Below are positions 1 through 9,345 of a stretch of 64,000 nucleotides of DNA, one piece after another. Both the position numbers and the translations under genes were made by a program. The DNA comes from Kitasatospora sp. NBC_01266. Lineage in GTDB: Bacteria; Actinomycetota; Actinomycetes; Streptomycetales; Streptomycetaceae. The stretch lies in assembly GCF_036242395.1 (NCBI RefSeq), contig NZ_CP108458.1:7688001-7752000 (forward strand). The letters are read 5' to 3'. A model generated the notes under the pieces. That model was not told where the DNA came from and did not search any database. It worked only from the letters and a program-made list of their open reading frames with translations. Numbering within the stretch: position 1 is the first letter of the stretch; every line of letters starts with the position of its first letter.

Positions 1-318
1 ATGATCGGATCCTTCGCCGGTCAGCTGGTCGTCGGACCGCTCTGGGTGATCGGCGCACTGGGACTGGGGTTCACCATGAACCAGCAGGTGGACCAGTACG
101 GGAACACCGTGCAGGGCGACCCCTCGGTCTTCGGCGTGCTGTTCTGCGTCGCCTTCACGCTGTTGGGCCTGGGCCTGGCGATGGTGCTCACCGCGTCGCT
201 CTCGCCGCTGGCCGACGGGCTGCTCTACGTCGACCGGCGGATCCGTCGCGAGGGCCTGGCCCGGACGCTCGCGGAGCAGGCGGGGATTCCCGTCCCGCCC
301 GCCGGCCCGGGGGTCTGA
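1..318 (+). CDS. C-terminal part of a membrane protein (5' truncated by window edge)
   Basis: An open frame runs from the first base to a TGA at 316-318, so only the last ~105 residues are seen and the real start probably lies outside. Two hydrophobic segments (about residues 5-25 and 43-68) flank a short polar loop. The tail carries a LLYVDRRIRREGL-type motif. I have seen such a tail at the end of Streptomyces integral membrane proteins related to the glycerophosphodiester phosphodiesterase membrane-domain/YIP1 group. That family link is from memory of the motif; the function is unknown. Confidence 0.6.
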   Translation: MIGSFAGQLVVGPLWVIGALGLGFTMNQQVDQYGNTVQGDPSVFGVLFCVAFTLLGLGLAMVLTASLSPLADGLLYVDRRIRREGLARTLAEQAGIPVPPAGPGV

Positions 319-680
319 GCCCGTCCTCGGGCCCGATCCCGCGTCGGCGGCCTGGACCGGGCAGGGGAAAGTGCCCCGGTCCAGGCCGGCGAACACGGTG
401 TCGGACAGCCGCCGGCAACCGGGGGCGGGAGCTGGTGGCTGGGCGATATCCGTAGCCCCGGTGGCGGGCGTGGCGATCCATCCGGGGACCGTTCGTGTCG
501 CGCTCTGCAGGCTGGGATGAGCCTGGCACGGGGCCCCTGGCAAAGCAACAGGCATGGGCCTGATTCCGCATTGCGTTCATTTCAGCTGGCCCCAGGGCGT
601 ATCATCCGGCGCTGACCGCCGCCGACCGGTGGCTGCCGGTCGTCGGCGGTCAACGCCGGTGTGCACATCCGCCCGCGCGC
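319..680. other. intergenic region with no supported gene
   Basis: 362 bp between the truncated membrane protein and the stop of the convergent efflux gene. The open frames here have no ribosome site or recognisable protein content. The only structure I see is the hairpin at 613-652, listed separately. Confidence 0.6.
613..652 (-). terminator. hairpin downstream of the MFS efflux gene
   Basis: A 17-base arm (613-629) pairs with 636-652 around a 6-base loop with one mismatch. It lies about 30 bases past the stop of the minus-strand efflux gene, the right place for its terminator. There is no clear T-run, so it is a GC-hairpin terminator by inference. Confidence 0.55.
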
Positions 681-2435
681 TCAGCGGCCGAGACGCGCCG
701 CCCGCTCGGAGTCGGCCCGGTCCGGGTGCTGCCGCGGGTCCTCGACCTGCCCGCTCTTGGCGCTCGGGCCGCGCAGTGCCGAGGCGAGCGCGCCGATCAG
801 GGCCAGCAGCGCGGCGGCGCTGAAGACGGTGACCAGGCCGTGGTGGAACGGTCCGGAGACCAGCTCGGGGAAGAACCGGTCGCCGGTCAGCGTCTGCGCG
901 TTGGCGGCGGGCAGGGTGGGCAGCACGCCGCTGGGGCCGAGCAGGTGGCTGATCGGGTTGTTGCCGAGGAAGGTGGCGAAGAGCGTGCTCACCGGGGGCA
1001 GTCCGGCCACCTGGTGCGCTGTCGCGGCCGGCACCTGCTGGGCGGTCAGGCCGGTCTGCAGGGCGTGCGGCAGCGAGCCGGCCAGGCCGACGATCATCAG
1101 CGAGAAGAACAGCCCGATCGACAGCGCGGTGCCGGAGTTCTGGAAGGTGGAGCGCATCCCGGAGGCCACCCCGCGCTGCTCCGGCGGCACGCTGCCCATG
1201 ATCGCCGAGGTGTTCGGCGCCGAGAACATGCCCTGACCCAACCCGCTGACCAGCAGCAGCGCCGCGAAGGCGGGGTAGGGGAAGTCGACCGGCAGCAGCA
1301 TCAGGCCGATGAAGGAGGCGGCCACCAGGGTCAGCCCGCTGGTGGCGAAGAGCCGCGCGCCGAACCGGTCGGAGAGGTAGCCGGAGATCGGGCCGCCGAG
1401 CAGGAAGCCGACGGTCAGCGGCAGCATGAAGATGCCCGCCCAGAGCGGGGTGCGCTCGAAGGAGTAGCCGTGCAGCGGCAGCCAGATGCCCTGCAGCCAG
1501 ATGATCAGCATGAACTGCATGCCGCCGCGCGCGATCGCGATCAGCAGCGCCGCCAGGTTCCCGGCGGCGAACGCGCGGATCTTGAACAGGCGCAGCTGGA
1601 ACATCGGTTCGGCGATCCGGGTCTCCGCGACGCAGAAGGTGGTGAGCAGTGCCACGCCGGTGGCCAGGCCCGCCAGCACCCAGGGGTTGGTCCAGCCGGT
1701 GGCGTGGCCGCCGTAGGGCTGGATGCCGTAGGTGATCGCGGCGAGCAGGCAGGCCGCGCCCCCGGTGAAGGTCAGGTTGCCGACCCAGTCGATCCGGCCC
1801 GGTCGGCGGGTGCCGGTCTCGCGCAGGCTGCGGTAGGACCAGAAGGTGCCCAGCACGCCGACCGGCACGCTGACCCAGAAGACCGCGCGCCAGTCGATGG
1901 TGGCCAGCAGGCCGCCGACCAGCAGGCCGAGGAACATGCCCATCAGCGCGGTGATCTGGTTGATGCCCAGCGCCATGCCGCGCTGCCGGGCCGGGAAGGC
2001 GTCGGTGAGGATCGCCGCCGAGTTCGCCGTCAGCATCGAGCCGCCGACGGCCTGCACGACCCGGAAGCCGATCAGCCAGAGCGCGCCGCTGCCGCCCTTG
2101 AGCGGATCGAGCGAGAGGGCGAGGGAGGCGGCGGCGAAGATCGCGAAGCCCAGGTTGTACATCCGGACCCGGCCGAACATGTCGCCGAGCCGGCCGAGCG
2201 CGACCACCAGCACCGCGGTGACCAGGGTGTAGCCGAGGATCATCCAGAGCAGGTAGCCGATGTTGGCCGGGGCCAGCGGGTCCAGGCCGATGCCGCGGAA
2301 GATCGCGGGCAGCGAGATGATCACGATCGAGCCGTCGATGGTCGCGATCAGCACGCCCATCGTGGTGTTGGAGAGCGCGACCCACTTGTAGCGGTCGTTG
2401 CGCTCCGGCGTCCGGGGTATCGCGGTGGCCGTCAT
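681..2435 (-). CDS. EmrB/QacA-type (DHA2) MFS multidrug efflux transporter
   Basis: Proton-driven drug exporter of the cytoplasmic membrane, ~584 residues with about 14 hydrophobic segments, the usual size of the 14-TM DHA2 family. Visible family marks are the N-terminal helix with LIATIDGSIVIISLPAI (normally D..IVNVALP), the cytoplasmic loop GRLGDMFGRVRMYNLG (MFS motif A), and FRVVQAVGGSMLTANSAAIL (motif C region). The start is taken as ATG 2435, whose A is shared with the TGA of the upstream marR-like gene (TGATG coupling). A GTG three bases upstream is possible. The pair forms a two-gene operon in which the MarR protein probably represses itself and the pump. The substrate cannot be told from sequence. 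Confidence 0.9.
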   Translation of the reverse strand: MTATAIPRTPERNDRYKWVALSNTTMGVLIATIDGSIVIISLPAIFRGIGLDPLAPANIGYLLWMILGYTLVTAVLVVALGRLGDMFGRVRMYNLGFAIFAAASLALSLDPLKGGSGALWLIGFRVVQAVGGSMLTANSAAILTDAFPARQRGMALGINQITALMGMFLGLLVGGLLATIDWRAVFWVSVPVGVLGTFWSYRSLRETGTRRPGRIDWVGNLTFTGGAACLLAAITYGIQPYGGHATGWTNPWVLAGLATGVALLTTFCVAETRIAEPMFQLRLFKIRAFAAGNLAALLIAIARGGMQFMLIIWLQGIWLPLHGYSFERTPLWAGIFMLPLTVGFLLGGPISGYLSDRFGARLFATSGLTLVAASFIGLMLLPVDFPYPAFAALLLVSGLGQGMFSAPNTSAIMGSVPPEQRGVASGMRSTFQNSGTALSIGLFFSLMIVGLAGSLPHALQTGLTAQQVPAATAHQVAGLPPVSTLFATFLGNNPISHLLGPSGVLPTLPAANAQTLTGDRFFPELVSGPFHHGLVTVFSAAALLALIGALASALRGPSAKSGQVEDPRQHPDRADSERAARLGR

Positions 2436-2902
2436 CACAGCCGCTCCGAGAGGCGCTCGAGCAGCGGCAGCGCGGCGCCCAGTTGCTGCCGTTCGGCGGG
2501 CGTGAACTCGGTGCCCAGCGCGCCGGCCAGCAGCCGTACGGATTCCGAGCGCCGCTCGGTGAGCACCTGGCGGCCCGCCTCGGTGATCGTCAGGATCGCG
2601 CGGCGGCCGTCGCTGGCGTCCGGTCGGCGGCTCACCAGGCCGAGCTCCTCGAGCCCGGCCAGCGTGGTCGCCATCGCCTGCGGGCGCACCCGCTCCAGCT
2701 CGGCGAGTGCGCCGGGCGAGTTCGCGCCCTCCCGGTCCAGCCGGACCAGTACGGACACCTCGGAGTGGGCCAGGTCGCCAGAGGCGTGGGCCTGGCGCGC
2801 CCGGCGGGCGATCCGGCCCACGATCAGCCGCAGGGCGACGGCCAGCTCTTCCGGATCGTCTCCGGGCGGTGGCCCGGCCGGGAGTGGTGATGTGGTCTGC
2901 AT
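2435..2902 (-). CDS. MarR-family transcriptional regulator
   Basis: A 155-residue winged-helix regulator of MarR length. The middle holds the helix-turn-helix (SPGALAELERVRPQAMATTL) followed by a wing with the typical DGRRAILT sequence (D-x-R motif). Start ATG 2902 was chosen because it gives normal family length; the longer open frame upstream runs into the AT-rich promoter. It is cotranscribed with the EmrB-type pump, overlapping by one base. By family precedent it represses the operon and is released by a small phenolic or drug-like ligand. The AT-rich palindrome directly over the start region is the likely operator. Confidence 0.9.
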   Translation of the reverse strand: MQTTSPLPAGPPPGDDPEELAVALRLIVGRIARRARQAHASGDLAHSEVSVLVRLDREGANSPGALAELERVRPQAMATTLAGLEELGLVSRRPDASDGRRAILTITEAGRQVLTERRSESVRLLAGALGTEFTPAERQQLGAALPLLERLSERL

Positions 2903-2921
2903 AAGTAATAACAATAGCTTA
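2902..2921. promoter_or_regulatory. candidate MarR operator
   Basis: An imperfect palindrome of form TAAG-n2-AT-n4-AT-n2-CTTA abutting the marR-like start, within a strikingly AT-rich stretch (about 2900-2935) in otherwise >70% GC DNA. Position and symmetry fit MarR self-repression. Not tested. Confidence 0.45.
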
Positions 2922-3111
2922 ATCAATCCGATGTAACTACCCCCACCGCCCCGACTGCGCCCCATCCGATCGGGCCGCAGTCGGCCGCAGTCGGCCGATT
3001 AGGCCGGACGGCTGGCGGCACCGCCGTGTCGCGGGCCCGCAGCCACCGACCGGCACCGCACCTGCGGCAGCGTCGGGAGCGATACCCACCCTCATCCGAG
3101 AGGCCGCAGCC

Positions 3112-4755
3112 ATGGCAACGCCCGCGCCGGCGCCCCAGCGTTCGTCCCCCCGGCACGCCCTGCGCCGCGAGGTCGGCATGATCGGCCTGCTCTGGGCCTC
3201 GGTCGGCGCGATCATCGGCTCCGGCTGGCTGTTCGGGGCCGAGAAGGCCGTCCGGGCGGCCGGGCCCGCCGCGCTGATCTCCTGGGTCGTCGGTACGGTC
3301 GCCATCGTGCTGCTCGCCCTGGTCCACGCCGAGCTGGGCGGCCTCTTCCCGGTGGCGGGCGGCACCGCGCGCTTCCCGCACTACGCCTTCGGCGGCTTCA
3401 CCGGCATGTCCTTCGGCTGGTTCACCTGGCTGCAGGCCGCCACCATCGCGCCGATCGAGGTGCAGGCGATGATCGGCTACGCCCGGCACTGGAGCTGGGC
3501 GGACGGCCTGCAGCACCCGAAGGACTCGACGCTGACCGCCTCGGGCTTCGCGGTGGCGGCCCTGCTGCTCGCCATCTTCGTCGCGATCAACTTCCTCGGC
3601 GTCAAATGGCTGGCCCGCACCAACAGCGCGGCCACCTGGTGGAAGGTCGCCATCCCGGTGCTGACCATCCTGATCTTCGCCGCCACCGAGTTCCACGGCC
3701 ACAACTTCAGCTCGCACGGCTTCGCGCCGTTCGGCGCCCGCGGCGTGCTGTCGGCGATCAGCACCAGCGGGGTGATCTTCGCACTGCTCGGCTTCGAGCA
3801 GGCGATCCAGTGGGCCGGGGAGAGCACCCACCCGCGCCGGGACATCCCGCGCGCGGTGCTCGGCTCGGTGCTGATCGGCAGCGTGGTCTACCTGATGCTC
3901 CAGGTGGTCTTCATCGGCGCCGTGCCGAACTCCGCGATCACCGGTGGCTGGGGCGCGCTCACCTACCAGGGGATCAGCGGCCCGTTCGCGGGGCTCGCCA
4001 CCCTGATCGGCCTGGGCGGGTTCGCCACCATCCTCTACATCGACGCGATCATCTCCCCGGCCGGCACCGGTCTGGTCTACATCACCTCCAGCTCCCGGAT
4101 CACCTACGGCCTCAGCCGCAACGGCTACGCGCCGGAGACGCTGCAGGCCACCGACCGGCGGGCGGTGCCGTGGATCGGCCTGCTGATCGCCTTCGTGGCC
4201 GGCGTGCTCTGCTTCCTGCCGTTCCCCAGCTGGCAGAAGCTGGTCAGCTTCATCACCTCGGCGGTGGTGCTGATGTACGCGGGCGCGCCGCTGGCCTTCG
4301 GCGTGTTCCGCAAGCGCTTCCCCGACCTGGAGCGGCCCTACCGGCTGCCGGCCGGGGAGGTCATCTCGCCGCTCGCCTTCATCGTCGCGGGCCTGGTCAT
4401 CTACTGGGCCGGCTGGGACACCCTGTGGCGGCTCGGCGCCTCCATCCTGATCGGCTACCTGCTGCTCGGCTCGTACGCGGCCTACGCCCGGGTCAAGGGG
4501 CTGCCGCGAGCGCCCCGGATGGACTTCCGGGCCGGGCAGTGGCTGCCGGTCTACCTGGTGGGACTGGGGCTCACCTCCTGGCAGGGCCAGTTCGGGGCCG
4601 GGGCCCAGAAGAACCTGCCGCTCTGGTGGGACATGGCGGTGATCGCCGGCTTCTCGCTGGTCATCTACTACTGGGCGATGGCCGTGGCGCTGCCGGCCGA
4701 GGACATCGAGCGCAACATCGCCGATGTCGAGCTGCTGGACGCGGGCGGTCACTGA
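3112..4755 (+). CDS. APC-superfamily amino acid permease
   Basis: A 547-residue integral membrane protein with about 12 hydrophobic segments. The N-terminal helix 1 contains GAIIGSGWLFG, the APC substrate-binding turn (G-S/A-G), and helix 6 the GFEQAIQWAGES motif. It should import an amino acid with protons, like the aspartate/proton-symporter branch, but the substrate is not determined. Start ATG 3112 follows GAGAGGCC. The C-terminal tail is hydrophilic and acidic. It is monocistronic; the sensor phosphatase begins 107 bp downstream on the same strand and could be read through. Confidence 0.88.
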   Translation: MATPAPAPQRSSPRHALRREVGMIGLLWASVGAIIGSGWLFGAEKAVRAAGPAALISWVVGTVAIVLLALVHAELGGLFPVAGGTARFPHYAFGGFTGMSFGWFTWLQAATIAPIEVQAMIGYARHWSWADGLQHPKDSTLTASGFAVAALLLAIFVAINFLGVKWLARTNSAATWWKVAIPVLTILIFAATEFHGHNFSSHGFAPFGARGVLSAISTSGVIFALLGFEQAIQWAGESTHPRRDIPRAVLGSVLIGSVVYLMLQVVFIGAVPNSAITGGWGALTYQGISGPFAGLATLIGLGGFATILYIDAIISPAGTGLVYITSSSRITYGLSRNGYAPETLQATDRRAVPWIGLLIAFVAGVLCFLPFPSWQKLVSFITSAVVLMYAGAPLAFGVFRKRFPDLERPYRLPAGEVISPLAFIVAGLVIYWAGWDTLWRLGASILIGYLLLGSYAAYARVKGLPRAPRMDFRAGQWLPVYLVGLGLTSWQGQFGAGAQKNLPLWWDMAVIAGFSLVIYYWAMAVALPAEDIERNIADVELLDAGGH

Positions 4756-4861
4756 ACGTCGTCAGGGAGCGAAAGTCGGTGGCCCTGCGGAGTGCCGGGA
4801 CGCCGACGGCGGCCTCGCGGTGGAGGATGAGGGGAGGGCATGACCGGGCGAGGTGGACGGT

Positions 4862-7342
4862 ATGGACGACTCCCGCTTCCCTTTCCTCGACGGTGTGGCA
4901 GGGGTGCTGGTCGACGGCGGTGGCAGGATCCTGGACTGCACGGCGGCGGCCGAGGCGCTGCTCGCCCTTCCCATCGGCGTGTTGCGCGGTCGTCCGGTCC
5001 GCGAGCTGCTCGCCGGTCCGCTGGAGCCCGAGGACCCGCTGGAGCCGGCCGGAGCGGCGCGGGCGGCCGAACCGCAGGAGGAGCGCGAGGTCGGCGCGGC
5101 CTGGGCCGGGCGGGTGAGCGTGCGCGCGGGGGACGGCCGGCTGCTCGACCTGGAGGTCCGGCTGCTGGCCCTGCGCAGTGCCGCCGGCGGGGAGCGCGCC
5201 GCCGCTCGGTACGTGGTGCTCGGCGCCCCCTCGGCCACCGCCGACCGCTGGCGCCAGGACCAGGCCTTCACCCGTGAGCTCTTCCTGCAGGACCGGTTCG
5301 GCCTGGTGGTCTTCGACCGGGACCTGCGGATCGTGCGCACCAACACCCACCTGCTGCCTTACTCCGGCATGCCGATCACCCTCAGCGGACGCCGGCTCGC
5401 CGACTTCCTGCAGCCCTCGGACGCCGCCGCCGTGGAGCAGCACCTGCGGGAGGTGATGGAGACCGGCAAGCCGCTGGTGCTCGCCGAGGAGCTGGCCAGG
5501 ACGGTGATAGACCCGCGCGGCGGACGGATGATGGCGATCTCCGCCTTCCGCCTGCAGGGCGCCGACGGCGAGGTGATCGGGCTCACCGCGCTGTTCAACG
5601 ACATCACCGAGCAGTACCGGACCCGGCGCCGGCTGGCCCTGCTGCACCAGGTCACCGCCGCCAGCGGCCGCTCGCTCTCGGTCACCGACAGCGCCAACCA
5701 GCTCGCCGAGGCGCTGATCGGCAGCTTCGCCGACGTGGTCGTCGTGGAGGTCGCCGCCGCCGTGTTCAGTGGTGCGGAGCCCACCCCCGACCCGAACGGG
5801 CGGCTGCTGCTGCGCCGCACCGCCGTGGCGGGTCCGCCCGAGTCGGCGCCGCCGGTCGGGAACACCGTGCTGGTGGGTCCCGACGGCGAGACGGTGCTGG
5901 TCGGTCCGGACGGCCGGGAGGAGATCGGGGGGCTCGGCGACCTCGCCGAGCCCTGGCAGATCACCGCGCCGCTGACCGCTCGCGGTGTGCTGCTCGGCCG
6001 GATCAGCGCGCGCCGCGACCGCTGGAAGGACGCCTACGAGGAGGAGGACCGCGCGCTGCTGCGCGAGGTCGCCGCCCGGGCCGGGCTCAGCCTGGACAAC
6101 GCCCGCCGCTACACCCGCGAGCACCGGGCCGCGATCGGCCTGCAGCGCAGCCTGCTGCCGCCGGCCGTGCGCTCGGTCGCCGCCGTCAGCACCGCCAGCG
6201 TCTACCTGCCCACCGACACCATCGGCGGGGTGGGCGGTGACTGGTTCGACGTCATCCCGCTCTCCTCGGCCCGGGTGGCGCTGGTGGTCGGCGATGTCAC
6301 CGGGCACGGTCTGCACGCCTCCGCCACCATGGGCCGGCTGCGCACCGCCGTGCGCACCCTGGCCGACCTGGACCTGGAGCCCGACGAGCTGCTGGTCCAC
6401 CTCGACGACCTGGTGGCCCAGCTGCTGGTGGAGGCGGCGCTGGCGGCCGACGACGAGGAGGACGAGGAGGCCGACGGCCTGCACCCGTCCCGGTACGGCG
6501 TGGTGGCCGAGCCGGTGACCGAGGAGGGCGGGGCCCGGCGGTCGGGGCCCGAGGCCGCCTCCTTCGGCGGCACCTGCCTGTACGCCGTCTACGACCCGGT
6601 GGCGCGCACCTGCACCGTGGCCAGCGCCGGGCATCCGCCGCCCGCCGTCGCGCACCCGGACGGCAGCACCGAGTTCCTGCCGGTGGTGCCGGGTCCGCCG
6701 CTGGGCGTCGGCGGGCTGCCGTTCGAGTCGGTCAGGGTGCTGCTGGAGCCGGGCAGCGTGCTGGCGCTCTACACCGACGGCCTGATCGAGCGCGGCGAGG
6801 GCGACATCGACGCCGGGATGGCCGAGCTGACCCGGCGGCTGACCGTGGTGCTGGCCCAGGAACTGCCGCTGCCCGAGGCGGGGCAGCGGATCATCGCCGG
6901 TCTGCCGCCGACCCGGCTGCAGGACGACGTCACCCTGCTGCTGGCCCGCACCAAGGCCGTCGCGGCGGCGGACACCGCCGTCTGGTCGGTGGAGCCCGAA
7001 CCGGCCGCGGTGGCCAAGGTCCGCGAGGACGCCACCACGACTCTGGAGGCTTGGGGCCTGGCCGAGTTGGCCTTCACCACCGAGCTGGTGCTCAGCGAGC
7101 TGGTGACCAACGCGATCCGCTACGCGGGCGGCCCGGTGGTGGTGCGGCTGATCCGCGCGGACACGCTGACCTGCGAGGTCTCCGACGGCAGCAGCACCCA
7201 GCCGCGAATGCGCCGGGCCCGGCTGACCGACGAGGGCGGGCGCGGGCTCTACCTGGTGGCGCAGCTGACGAACCGGTGGGGGAGCCGGTACACCGCTTCG
7301 GGGAAGACGATCTGGACCGAGCAGGAGCTGCCGGGCGGGTAG
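4862..7342 (+). CDS. PAS-PAS-GAF sensor with SpoIIE-type PP2C phosphatase and HATPase domain
   Basis: An 826-residue soluble signalling protein. Order seen: a degenerate PAS (about 5-115), a PAS (about 135-255, DRFGLVVFDRDLRIVRTN), a GAF (about 260-420), a PPM/SpoIIE phosphatase (about 430-695) with metal-site GGVGGDWFD, VGDVTGHG and LYTDGLIE, and a C-terminal anti-sigma-type HATPase (about 700-826) with ELVTNAIRYA and DEGGRGLYLV. Such Streptomyces proteins dephosphorylate anti-anti-sigma factors and can act as serine kinases, giving both partner-switching activities in one chain. The phosphatase holds an inserted acidic loop (DDEEDEEADG) of about 50 residues. Start ATG 4862 has GAGGTGG upstream. 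No sigma or anti-sigma partner is encoded in the window. Confidence 0.9.
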   Translation: MDDSRFPFLDGVAGVLVDGGGRILDCTAAAEALLALPIGVLRGRPVRELLAGPLEPEDPLEPAGAARAAEPQEEREVGAAWAGRVSVRAGDGRLLDLEVRLLALRSAAGGERAAARYVVLGAPSATADRWRQDQAFTRELFLQDRFGLVVFDRDLRIVRTNTHLLPYSGMPITLSGRRLADFLQPSDAAAVEQHLREVMETGKPLVLAEELARTVIDPRGGRMMAISAFRLQGADGEVIGLTALFNDITEQYRTRRRLALLHQVTAASGRSLSVTDSANQLAEALIGSFADVVVVEVAAAVFSGAEPTPDPNGRLLLRRTAVAGPPESAPPVGNTVLVGPDGETVLVGPDGREEIGGLGDLAEPWQITAPLTARGVLLGRISARRDRWKDAYEEEDRALLREVAARAGLSLDNARRYTREHRAAIGLQRSLLPPAVRSVAAVSTASVYLPTDTIGGVGGDWFDVIPLSSARVALVVGDVTGHGLHASATMGRLRTAVRTLADLDLEPDELLVHLDDLVAQLLVEAALAADDEEDEEADGLHPSRYGVVAEPVTEEGGARRSGPEAASFGGTCLYAVYDPVARTCTVASAGHPPPAVAHPDGSTEFLPVVPGPPLGVGGLPFESVRVLLEPGSVLALYTDGLIERGEGDIDAGMAELTRRLTVVLAQELPLPEAGQRIIAGLPPTRLQDDVTLLLARTKAVAAADTAVWSVEPEPAAVAKVREDATTTLEAWGLAELAFTTELVLSELVTNAIRYAGGPVVVRLIRADTLTCEVSDGSSTQPRMRRARLTDEGGRGLYLVAQLTNRWGSRYTASGKTIWTEQELPGG

Positions 7343-7419
7343 CCCGCGCGCTGGTGACGTGGTGCTGCCGTGCTGCCACAATGCCCTGACAGGGAAGGCC
7401 AGTTCGGTGCTTCCGGCGG

Positions 7420-8067
7420 ATGGCGGGTCGAGGGTGGGTGGCGGTGGCGGTGGCGGTGGCCGAGCGGCCGGTGGTGGCGGTGCGGGTGGTCCGGGTGGCG
7501 GGTCCGGAGCGGGCGAAGGCGCGGGAGTTGGCGCTGGAGCTGGCGGCCGAGCGGGCCGGGGTGGCGGTGGATCGGCTGCGGCTGGTGCGGGCGGGCTCGG
7601 GGCAGCCGGTGGTCCACGGGGCTGATGGGGCGCTGGACGTGGCCGTCAGCATCAGCCATGTCCATGGGGTGATCGCGGTGGCGGCCGGGAGCGGGGTGGC
7701 CGGGCTCGGCGTGGACGTCGAGCCGATCCGGCCGGTCGCTCACCAGGCGCTGGCCCGGCGCTGGTTTCCGGCGGCCGAGGCGGCCTGGATCGCCGAACGT
7801 GAGCCCGGGCAGCGCTCGGCGGCCTTCCTCTGGCTGTGGACCCAGAAGGAGGCGCTGGCCAAGGCGCGCGGCCAGGGGTTGGGCGGCGGCAGGGGGCTGC
7901 TGCGCCCGGTCGCGGCGCCGGACCGCTGGCCGTCCGGGCCGTGCGCCGAGATCCCGGCGGAGCGCGAAGTGGCCTCCGTCGCCTGGCCGGTGACGGAACA
8001 GCTGATGCTGGCGGTGGCGACCCGGACGGCGGTCGGTTTGAACGTGCGGCTAATGGACGGAAACTGA
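7420..8067 (+). CDS. 4'-phosphopantetheinyl transferase (Sfp type)
   Basis: A 215-residue enzyme that transfers 4'-phosphopantetheine from CoA to the active serine of carrier proteins. The family motifs are present: GLGVDVEPI (Mg ligands, about 97-103) and LWLWTQKEALAKARGQGL, the WxxKEA-x-K-x-x-G signature. The length fits a single-chain Sfp-type enzyme. It sits at the edge of the cluster and most likely activates its two carrier proteins. The N-terminus is a run of V-A codons, so the true start is uncertain. Its 3' end overlaps the convergent exporter gene by 18 bp. Confidence 0.88.
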   Translation: MAGRGWVAVAVAVAERPVVAVRVVRVAGPERAKARELALELAAERAGVAVDRLRLVRAGSGQPVVHGADGALDVAVSISHVHGVIAVAAGSGVAGLGVDVEPIRPVAHQALARRWFPAAEAAWIAEREPGQRSAAFLWLWTQKEALAKARGQGLGGGRGLLRPVAAPDRWPSGPCAEIPAEREVASVAWPVTEQLMLAVATRTAVGLNVRLMDGN

Positions 8068-9345
8068 CGTTTCGTCAAAGCCGCGAAGGGCTCGATTGCC
8101 CTGCAGCCAGAGCGCTGTGGCGCCGTACAGTGCGGCGGCGACCAGGATCGCGGTGCGGGCTCCCGCCGAGTCGGCGAGCAGGCCGAAGACCGAGGGGGCC
8201 AGCCAGCTGAGGCTGGAGCCGAAGAGCTGGATCGCGTTGCCGGTCTGGGCCTGGAGGTTGTCCGGGGTGATCCGGGTGGCCTGCACCTGGAAGACGATCA
8301 CCGCGGGCATCACGGTGAAGGTGGTCAGCGCGCCGAGCACCGCCATCAGCCAGACCCACGGGGAGAAGGCGATCCCCACCGCGCAGGTCGGCAGCAGCCA
8401 GGAGGTGACCAGCACCCAGAGCCGGCCGCCGAACAGCTTCACCAGGCGCGGCCCGAGCAGCGAGCCGGCCAGCCCGCAGAGCGCGCTGGCCGAGACCAGC
8501 GCGCCGACCTCGGGTGCGTTCGCGCCCCGGCCGCGGGCCAGCACGATCACCATCAGCAGCATGCCGGCCGCCACCGCGTTCACGGCCGCCGCCCAGAGCG
8601 CGTACATCCGCAGCGTCGGATTGCCCAGCACGTACCGGGTGCCCGCGGTGACCAGCCGGCCGATCGGCTCGCGGGGCCGGCCGGCCGATCCCGCGTCCGG
8701 GTCGGGTTCGGGGTCGAGCGAGCCGCGTACCAGGGCCGAGGTGAGGGTGATCGCGCCGAACGACAGGGCGTCGAGCAGGAACGGCAGCGACTGGGCGACC
8801 CCGTAGAGCGCGCCGCCCACCGGTGGCCCGATCATCGCGGCGGCCTGGCCGCGGGCCTGGGTCAGCGCCATCGCCTGCGGCAGTTGCTCGGAGGGGACGA
8901 TCCGGCGCACCGCGCCCCGGCTGGCGCCCATGAAGAACGCCGAGGAGCAGCCCTGCACCACCCCCACCAGCATCAGGTGCGCCAGCCAGACGTGATGGCT
9001 GAGCACGGCGGGCACCACGCTGCCCACCGCGAGCAGTTGCAGTACCGAGGTGATCAGCAGCAGCCGCTTGCGGGGGTAGCGGTCGGCCACCACGCCGGCC
9101 GGCAGCAGCATCAGCAGGCTGCCGGCCAGCGTGGCACCGCCGACCAGCCCGGCCTGGGCGGCCGAGCCGGTGGCGGAGAGCACCAGCAGCGGGTAGCAGA
9201 TGCCCGACATCTGGGTGCCGAGCGCGGAGACCGCCTGGCCGCTCCAGAGCAGGTTGAAGTCGAGGTTGCGGCGTAGCGGCGGGGGCGCCGGCCGCTGCTG
9301 GACGTCGGCGACCTGATCGGCCTGGTCGGCCTGGTCGGCCGTCAC
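8050..9345 (-). CDS. MFS exporter of the enterobactin-exporter (MFS_3) type
   Basis: A 431-residue membrane protein with about 12 hydrophobic segments. It has N-terminal LLWSGQAVSALGTQMS and loop LPAGVVADRYPRKRLL, typical of the MFS_3/EntS-like exporters common in secondary-metabolite clusters. The likely role is export of the cluster product or of an intermediate. GTG start 9345 overlaps the stop of the upstream P450 by 4 bp (GTGA), so exporter, P450 and hydrolase are one translationally coupled minus-strand operon (11530 to 8050). The N-terminus has a Q-A-D repeat. Confidence 0.87.
   Translation of the reverse strand: MTADQADQADQVADVQQRPAPPPLRRNLDFNLLWSGQAVSALGTQMSGICYPLLVLSATGSAAQAGLVGGATLAGSLLMLLPAGVVADRYPRKRLLLITSVLQLLAVGSVVPAVLSHHVWLAHLMLVGVVQGCSSAFFMGASRGAVRRIVPSEQLPQAMALTQARGQAAAMIGPPVGGALYGVAQSLPFLLDALSFGAITLTSALVRGSLDPEPDPDAGSAGRPREPIGRLVTAGTRYVLGNPTLRMYALWAAAVNAVAAGMLLMVIVLARGRGANAPEVGALVSASALCGLAGSLLGPRLVKLFGGRLWVLVTSWLLPTCAVGIAFSPWVWLMAVLGALTTFTVMPAVIVFQVQATRITPDNLQAQTGNAIQLFGSSLSWLAPSVFGLLADSAGARTAILVAAALYGATALWLQGNRALRGFDETSVSVH

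Noticed and set aside
726..2936. 736-residue plus-strand open frame opposite the efflux pump and MarR genes
   Set aside because: Shadow of the minus-strand genes caused by high GC; its product is low-complexity and has no ribosome site.
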